Source of the DNA: Jaltomata sinuosa
Taxonomy: Eukaryota; Streptophyta; Magnoliopsida; Solanales; Solanaceae
Direction of reading: 5' to 3'
Assembly: GCA_003996215.1 (NCBI GenBank)
Contig: QJPP01000048.1
Span: 1,731,001 to 1,795,000 of the forward strand
DNA length: 64,000 nucleotides
Positions 57,737 through 64,000 of the stretch are shown here, piece after piece. The notes below the pieces were generated by a model. The model was not told where the DNA came from and made no database searches. It saw only the letters and a program-made list of their open reading frames with translations. How positions within the stretch are numbered: position 1 is the first letter of the stretch; the number at the start of each line of letters is the position of its first letter. Made by a program: the position numbers and the translations under genes.

Positions 57737-60700
57737 ATGGCTACCTACAGAATTCTGATTGCTTTTATCCTCGTGTTATTCTGTCACCTTTTGCATGCAG
57801 TTGCTAATTACAGCTCAATATTGAAGGGACAAAGTTTAGCCGATTACCAACAGTTGGTCTCAGCAAATGGCTTCTTCAAGATGCAATTTTTCAGTCCCGG
57901 CAAGTCAAGAAACCGTTACTTGGGTATATTTTACACTCGGCCAAGTCTTGATATGTACTCTGATGTTAATGGAGGAGGAGATGAAAAGGCTTTGTGGATA
58001 GCTAACAGAGACGATCCGATAACTGATACATCTGGAACTCTTATGATTGCTCCTGATGGCAGATTAATGATTTCTCATAGTGAAGGCAATGTTATTTTGT
58101 TCAGTGCTACTCCAACAGCAGCCACTAACTTAACTGCTATACTACTCGATAATGGTAATTTTGTGCTGAGGGAACTGAATACCAATGGCTTTATTAATCG
58201 AACACTATGGCAAAGCTTTGATTATCCAACCGATACACTTCTGCCTGGAATGAAGCTTGGGATTAACTTGCGAACTGGGCATAAATGGTCATTGACTTCA
58301 TGGGTAAATGATCAAGCACCTGCTTCAGGGTCTTTTACCTTTGGTCTTGACCCTAATGGTACAAATCAGCTGATGATCTTGTGGATGGGCAAGGTCTATT
58401 GGAAGAGTGGCCCTTGGCCTACCGGCCATCTTGCTCTTAAATATGTCTCAAATGAGGATGAGAAATACTTTATGTATACTGTTGATTTTGTTTATGAAAG
58501 GTACTTTGTGAGTCCATTTGGATTAATTCAGGATGGTGTTGAAGGAAATGCAGTGTTTGGTAATTGTAGTAGTGAGACTTCTCATGCTGGCTGCGTGAAA
58601 CAGGTATTGCCCCAATGCAGGGCAGCTAAAGATTACTGGTTTGAGCTTAGACAAGTTTACATCTTTGGAGGCAGCTTTAAATTTGATGAGAACTATACCT
58701 TGAGCCTCTCAGATTGCAAGGCCAAGTGTGAGAATGATTGCTCGTGTGTTGCCTATGCCTCAGTCGATAGTGAATCCGGAATTGGCTGTCAAATTTGGGG
58801 GAATGACACGAGTTTTGTGACAGCACAAAACAGTCTAGCCAGAGATGTTTTCTTTCTTACAAGAAAAGGTAATTCTTGAGACCAAAATTATTCAATAGTG
58901 ATAGACTTAAAAAAAAAACTTGTGGTTTCTTGCATCAAAAGACATGTCAATAATGTTGCATCTCATGTTATGATTACTTAGCTTTATCCAGCTCAAGATA
59001 AATTGTTGGGAGGGCACCACAATAATATCACCAATCTGCATTACTCTCATTTGCACGTCATTCCAAAATTTACTAGTACTATAACAAGCAATTTTCTCCG
59101 ATCTTGATGCTGCAGGATTTAAGTTAATAGAGTGTCATCTACATTTCAAAATTGCACTTGTGCAAATGAACAACCATACCATACAGAATCTTGTCTTGGA
59201 GGCTATTAAATTTATCTTTTTTGGATTTCTAGAGCACCGACAATTATGATAGCATCATAGTGTATTCCCAAGGTAATTATGTGGAATTTTTATCAGAAAC
59301 ATTGACTTACAATTTTTGACAGATAGGAAGCGAAAATGGTGGATATGGTTGACAATAGCAGTGTCACTAATGATATTTGCGTTCATTTGCTCCTTATTCT
59401 GTCTGATACAAAGAAAACTCAGAGCAAGAGGTGAGCAATACATTCGCTCTAGCATTAGTCCAAGGTGACATTTATTTGTCTTTGAAATCTTCAATTTTGC
59501 ATTTGTCACCTAGGCAAAGTCAGAGAAATGGAGAAAGTGTTATACGAGCTAGGAGGTCCTAAGACCATTTCTGGCCAGTACAATACCAATAAGACTACTA
59601 GACTAAGCAAGAAGTTCAGGCATGATATACACATTTTCAGCCTAGAAACTATGAATATGGCCACAAACAATTTCTCGTCTTCCAATAAGTTGGGAGAGGG
59701 CGGTTATGGACCTGTTTATAAGGTAAAAATTTAGAAGCTTTTTGGCTTAAGCTGATTTTTAGATTTGCTAAGTAGCCAAAATTTCAGGGGATGTTGCTTG
59801 ACGGGCAAGAGATAGCCATCAAGAGACTTTCAAGAAGTTCAGGGCAAGGATTGGTTGAGTTCCAAAATGAAATTATGCTGATTGCTAAACTCCAGCACAC
59901 TAACCTTGTTAGGCTTTTAGGATGTTGCGTTGAAGGGGAAGAGAAGATATTAGTTTATGAATACATGATGAACAAAAGTTTAGACTTCTTCCTATTTGGT
60001 ATGGACTTCCAATTTCATGCCTAAATTGCTTAATTGATCTTTTTTGATAACTAATACCCCCTTCCCATTTTGATTGAACAGATCCTAGCAGAAAAGATTC
60101 ACTAAAATGGAATACCCGTTTGAACATTATTGAAGGAGTTGCTCAAGGACTACTTTATCTCCACAAGTATTCAAGGCTGAGGGTGATTCACAGAGATCTA
60201 AAAGCCAGCAATATCTTGCTTGATGACAATATGAACCCCAAAATCTCAGATTTTGGTTTGGCCAGGATATTTGGAATGCAAGAATTTGAAGCAAACACGG
60301 AGCGAATTGTTGGTACCTAGTAAGTCCTTAATAGGTATAACTATCTAACAATGGTGATTCATTGTATCGCTTATTTTTTATGTACTAAGTTGCTACCTTT
60401 TCAGTGGCTATATGTCTCCAGAATATGCCATGAATGGCATTGTGTCGACAAAGACAGACGTATTCAGTTTTGGAGTTCTAGTACTCGAGATTTTGAGTGG
60501 CAAAAGAAACAACAGCTGCTATAACTTAGAACGCCCACTAAACCTCATCGGATATGTAAGTTCCTCGCTTTAAAATTCAATATAGCATGATCAAGAGGCG
60601 GATGGAGTGTCTGTTCAATGGGTTCAACTAAGGCCAGTACTTTCCACACGAAACATAGATATACAACAACAACAACAACAACATACCTAGTGGAATCCCA

Positions 60701-61229
60701 CAAGTTGGGTCTGGGGAGAGTGGTGTGTACGCAGCCTTACCCCTACCTTGTGAAGATAGAGAGTTTGTTTCCAATAGACCCTCAACTCAAGACACGAAAC
60801 ATAGATATATATGTGAAAATTACTCGAATTTTAAAATTCTGAACCCATAATTCTGAAGTACAATGCGTCTAGTGCTAAAAAGGATATTTCATACTTGATA
60901 TGTTCAATTTGTCTCAGGCATGGGAATTGTGGAAAGCAGGTAGAGTCCTTGAAGAACTAACAGATCCTGTATTGTCAAATGAATCAACACCAACGAACGA
61001 GGTAATGAGATGCATTCATGTAGGATTGCTCTGTGTTCAAGCCAATCCTATGGACAGGCCATCCATGTCAAATGTGGTTATGATGCTCACAAATGATAGC
61101 CTGCAACTACCCGTCCCCAAGCAACCTGCATTTTTCATTGAGACGGCTATGGCAGAGACTGAAACTCATGAAAATGTTGGACATTGTTCCACAAACGGGC
61201 TATCAATTTCAGACATGGTAGCTAGATGA
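57737..61229 (+). CDS. G-type lectin S-receptor-like serine/threonine kinase
   Basis: Plasma-membrane receptor kinase with an extracellular bulb-lectin module; the ligand is unknown. Exons: 57737-58868, 59323-59430, 59514-59722, 59788-59998, 60082-60319, 60405-60555, 60918-61229, in phase to 786 residues. The ATG at 57737 gives a clean signal peptide (MATYRILIAFILVLFCHLLH); an in-frame ATG at 57695 would add 14 residues. Order: signal peptide; B-lectin (about 35-165, WIANRDDPI, LWQSFDYPTDTLLPGMKLG); a shortened S-locus region; PAN-like module (SDCKAKCENDCSCVAYA, about 320-390); transmembrane helix (WWIWLTIAVSLMIFAFICSL); kinase with LGEGGYGPVYKG, AIKRL, HRDLKASN (RD type), SDFGLAR and YMSPEYA. 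No EGF-like Cys cluster is obvious, as in the CES101-like clade. All catalytic residues are present. Confidence 0.9.
60663..60791 (-). mobile_element. Au/TS-type SINE nested in a kinase-gene intron
   Basis: Antisense element starting acaacaacaacaacaacata on the plus strand and running through cccacaagttgggtctgggg and gtgtgtacgcagccttaccc to agaccctcaactcaag. It is bounded by an exact 17-bp duplication, acacgaaacatagatat, at 60646-60662 and 60792-60808. It splits an older dispersed element (about 60595-60860). Confidence 0.85.
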
Positions 61230-61925
61230 CTTGCATTAAGTGTCCATATTAAGTATGAGTTGTTGACAAAATAAAGTAAGCTTGTTAGAGCCTTTCAAGA
61301 TTATACTGTGTCTAAGCAGTTTTTTAGAGTTAATTCATTTTAACACATCTTTTTTGAATGCAAATGAAGTTTCAGAGTATCAATTGTAACTGAATTCAGA
61401 ACTCATAAATGTAGTAATTGTAACTAGTCTTGCAAAGATGACTAATATTTGTAGACTATAAAATCAAATGGATGTTTCCCGTTCCTTTTTGCTTGTCCGA
61501 ATTATGCTGTGTAAAAGAAGTTAGACGCATGCAAATGAACCTCCTACACATTTTCTTGGTCGAGCTCGTCACACGGGGCTTGTCTGGTGCAATTTACCTC
61601 TCGTATGTGATTTACAGACTATTACATTAAAGCAAATTTACCTTGTGTGCATCCAAAGGGTAGTGGCTACGGGTTCTCTTGTCATAAAAAAAAGTTAGAC
61701 GCATACATTAAAATTACTCAAAGACATTGTTTCAAAAAACCATTTAGAAATTGGACTTTATGTAAATTCGGAAGAACTTAAATCTAATAATTCAAGTAAA
61801 AATACATTAAGCTTCACAATTTCTTTTTTCCAAAAAGCAAAATAAAAGAGGAAGGGAGAAATTGGGTCATGACCTGTTATTAGACACATCTTGATCAGGG
61901 ATATTTGGGTCCACAAATACACTTG
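61230..61925. other. 3' flank of the receptor kinase; no gene seen
   Basis: Probably 3' UTR followed by AT-rich spacer. Decayed SINE-like text (ctcgtcacacggggcttgtc, catccaaagggtagtggcta) occurs around 61565-61680. Confidence 0.45.
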
Positions 61926-62097
61926 TTCAAAAATTAACAAGCCTCATATAACTTGTTATACTTATTCCTATACATATAATAAACTTTGGGACATTCTCAC
62001 AAATGCCCTAGTTCAAAAATTAACAAGCCTCATATAACTTGTTATACTTATTCCTTACATATAATAAACTTTGGGCCATTCTCACCAATGCCCTAAT
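61926..62097. repeat. 86-bp tandem duplication
   Basis: Two head-to-tail copies start at 61926 and 62012 (ttcaaaaattaacaagcctc). They differ at only a few positions, for example gggacatt versus gggccatt and one missing base. Confidence 0.92.
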
Positions 62098-62099
62098 CT

Positions 62100-62825
62100 A
62101 GGGCGGTGTTTAACTTTTGTCCCTTAAATCTATAGTCTTTAATTTTTGCCCTTCAGCAGTTTAAGTAACAAATAAGTGGTCGAATATATTCCTTCAAAAT
62201 AACAAAAAACTTTTCACACGGCATACATTTATATTTTAATTTCATATCATAATATTCCACAAGTTATGTCGTACAAAATAACGAACAACTTTTTCGCGGC
62301 ATAGTTTATATGTTTATATCATAATATCCCATAAGTTATGCCGTAAAAGACATAACAAGTTAAGTCGTACTCCTTGACACCGAAATAAATAACATTTTTT
62401 TCACATTATAAGTTTATATGTTCATATCATAATATTCCACAAGTTATAATTATTCCATAAAATGCATAACAGGTTATGGTGTATGCCGGGATGGCATAAT
62501 GTATTTCCAAAAGGAAAAAAAAATCACAAAATTCAAATTTTTTTCTCTAAAAATGACGAGGAACATACGCAAAAAATAAAAAACATAACTTAAGCTCTGA
62601 CACTACAATAAATTCTGGAAAAATAAACTACACAATTTATGTTGCATAACTTAATTCCTGCAAAATTTGTGTTGAGCGAGACAAAAGTTTTTAAAATTTA
62701 TGTTGAGAGAATTAGATCTGGATAGATAAGGATATTTTGATCCATAAATTTTTATTAAATAAGAAACAGAAACAAAAATTAAACACTTGAGATACGAGGA
62801 ATAAAAATTAAACACCAATCTGTTT
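62100..62825. mobile_element. Second foldback-like element, degraded
   Basis: The left end (ggtgtttaacttttgtccct ... tctttaatttttgccctt) and the reverse complement of the right end (ggtgtttaatttttattcct ... gtgtttaatttttgtttctg) are long imperfect inverted repeats. The inside has degenerate direct repeats with atatcataatattccacaag at about 62244, 62316 and 62424, plus ggcataac/gttatgcc palindromic words. No coding capacity. Confidence 0.55.
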
Positions 62826-63904
62826 AATGGTCGATTCGTGCAAAAACTTGATAAACCTTCTCCATCATACATGAGTACATGAGGTTGAATCTTCAGGGCC
62901 CAACTTAGCCCAATCCACTCAGGATCTTAGTGCAATAGTAGCCACTTTTAGTCTGTCATTTAAACAATATTTTTATTTAAAATATAGCCACAACTAATTT
63001 GTGTGTCAGAAATCTGTTTTTTTTTTGGTTGAACTTCAGGAGGCCGTGTTAACTCTGTGTCTTTGTGTAAGTTCAAGCATGTGTCCTGAAGTTGAGTTGT
63101 GGAGTTGAAACTTGAGGACAAATTTTGCTTTATCAATCTCAAAACATATTCCCATAACGCTAAAACTATAAGTTTAAACTTCAAGCTTGGTACCAAACGA
63201 GCGAGTAATTATTTCTTTAAGTTATGCATTTACACGATCACTAAATGTTAATATATGATAGTAGATTAGTTATTATCTTTACCAAATCAAATTTTTTTGT
63301 TTATTACTCTTAAGAGATCATTTACCTTAATAAATGTTATAATCGTATACATATATTTTAGACCGTTAATACATAAAATTTATATTCTTTTTTCTTTCTT
63401 CATAATAACTCAATACATGATAATAAACAAGTTAACTTTAATCACCGTTGGTTACTTAATTTCAATTGCATTATTCCTTTTGCTCAGCAGAGACAAATTT
63501 AGAATTTAAAGTTTATTAATCTTATACATATTCGGTGAATTTCTCAATAAATAAATAAGCTTCGGACAAAAGTTACTGAGTTATGCCGAGCCCCTACTTC
63601 CCATGCAGCTCCTCCATGTTGCTTAAGCTTACTAGGAAACTATTTTGACTAGCAAAACAAAAATCATGGAAGCTCATTAAGCTTTTAGTAGTACTAGACA
63701 TCTACAATCGACAAAAGAGTGTGACCAAAATCACTTTGAACTGCTTTTTAAGCTCACATCTTTTAATTAGCTAATTGATGGGACAATGTTACTACTCATT
63801 TTGTTGTGTTAAGTACCATCTTCTTTGTTTGTTTCTTAAAAACCTAATTTTACAGAGAATTCAGGTTAACAACTCTTTGAACCTCATTCAAGGCATGAAC
63901 ATAT
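62826..63904. other. Intergenic; no gene seen
   Basis: AT-rich. Around 63030-63110 an inverted pair, gaacttcagga and tcctgaagttg, suggests another small foldback repeat. Only chance open frames occur. Confidence 0.45.
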
Positions 63905-64000
63905 ATACTGCCTCTGTTTCAATTTGTTTGATCTATTTTGACTTGGCACAGAGTTTAAGAAAGTAGAGAAGACTTTTGAATCTTGTGGTCATAAATTAAA
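63905..64000. mobile_element. Stowaway-like MITE, cut by the window end
   Basis: atactgcctctgtttcaatttgtttgatc followed by gacttggcacagagtttaag and cttttgaatcttgtggtc resembles the end and interior of a common Solanaceae MITE. Related interior words (gaatcttgtggttttaa) occur in the fragment at 14426-14660. Confidence 0.55.

Overview
This window is nuclear DNA from a flowering plant, almost certainly Solanaceae. Evidence: intron-rich genes with GT..AG splice sites, AT-rich intergenic DNA, plant-only families (PPR, S-domain receptor kinase, CYP734A, DUF642, Agenet), and several dispersed repeats that look like short interspersed elements (SINEs), hAT-type miniature inverted-repeat elements (MITEs) and foldback elements familiar from tobacco, tomato and potato. 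The species cannot be named from the sequence. Exon borders were placed by eye from splice sites, phase and family conservation; all intact models keep an open frame across every junction.

Layout. 1-4.8 kb: repeats, including a 2-kb foldback-like element with a ~112-bp tandem array. 4.8-9.1 kb: boron transporter (+), 13 coding exons. 9.4-14.1 kb: a tandem segmental duplication, each unit holding a broken Agenet (Tudor-like) gene on the minus strand. 14-17.9 kb: repeats. 18.0-21.1 kb: DUF642 cell-wall protein (+). 21.7-22.5 kb: decayed 5' half of a cytochrome c1 gene (-). 22.5-33.3 kb: gene-poor, with MITEs and SINEs. 33.4-37.6 kb: CYP734A brassinosteroid-inactivating P450 (+). 38.8-42.3 kb: P-class PPR protein (+). 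44.9-50.5 kb: PWP2/UTP1, a WD40 protein of the small-subunit processome (+). 51.0-53.6 kb: two nonautonomous DNA transposons. 53.8-54.75 kb: intronless PDX1.2-type pseudoenzyme of vitamin B6 synthesis (+). 55.2-56.4 kb: mitochondrial basic amino-acid carrier BAC2 (-). 57.7-61.2 kb: G-type lectin S-receptor-like kinase (+). 61.9-64 kb: tandem duplication, second foldback-like element, MITE fragment.

The genes are unrelated housekeeping, hormone, transport and signalling genes, not an operon or cluster. I found no convincing new multi-gene system. The most notable items are the PDX1.2 gene with heat-shock elements just upstream, a telo-box at the PWP2 5' end, the two foldback-like elements, the duplicated broken Agenet genes (one with a 40-bp microhomology deletion), the cytochrome c1 relic, and several SINE insertions with readable target-site duplications (TSDs), most of them in introns.
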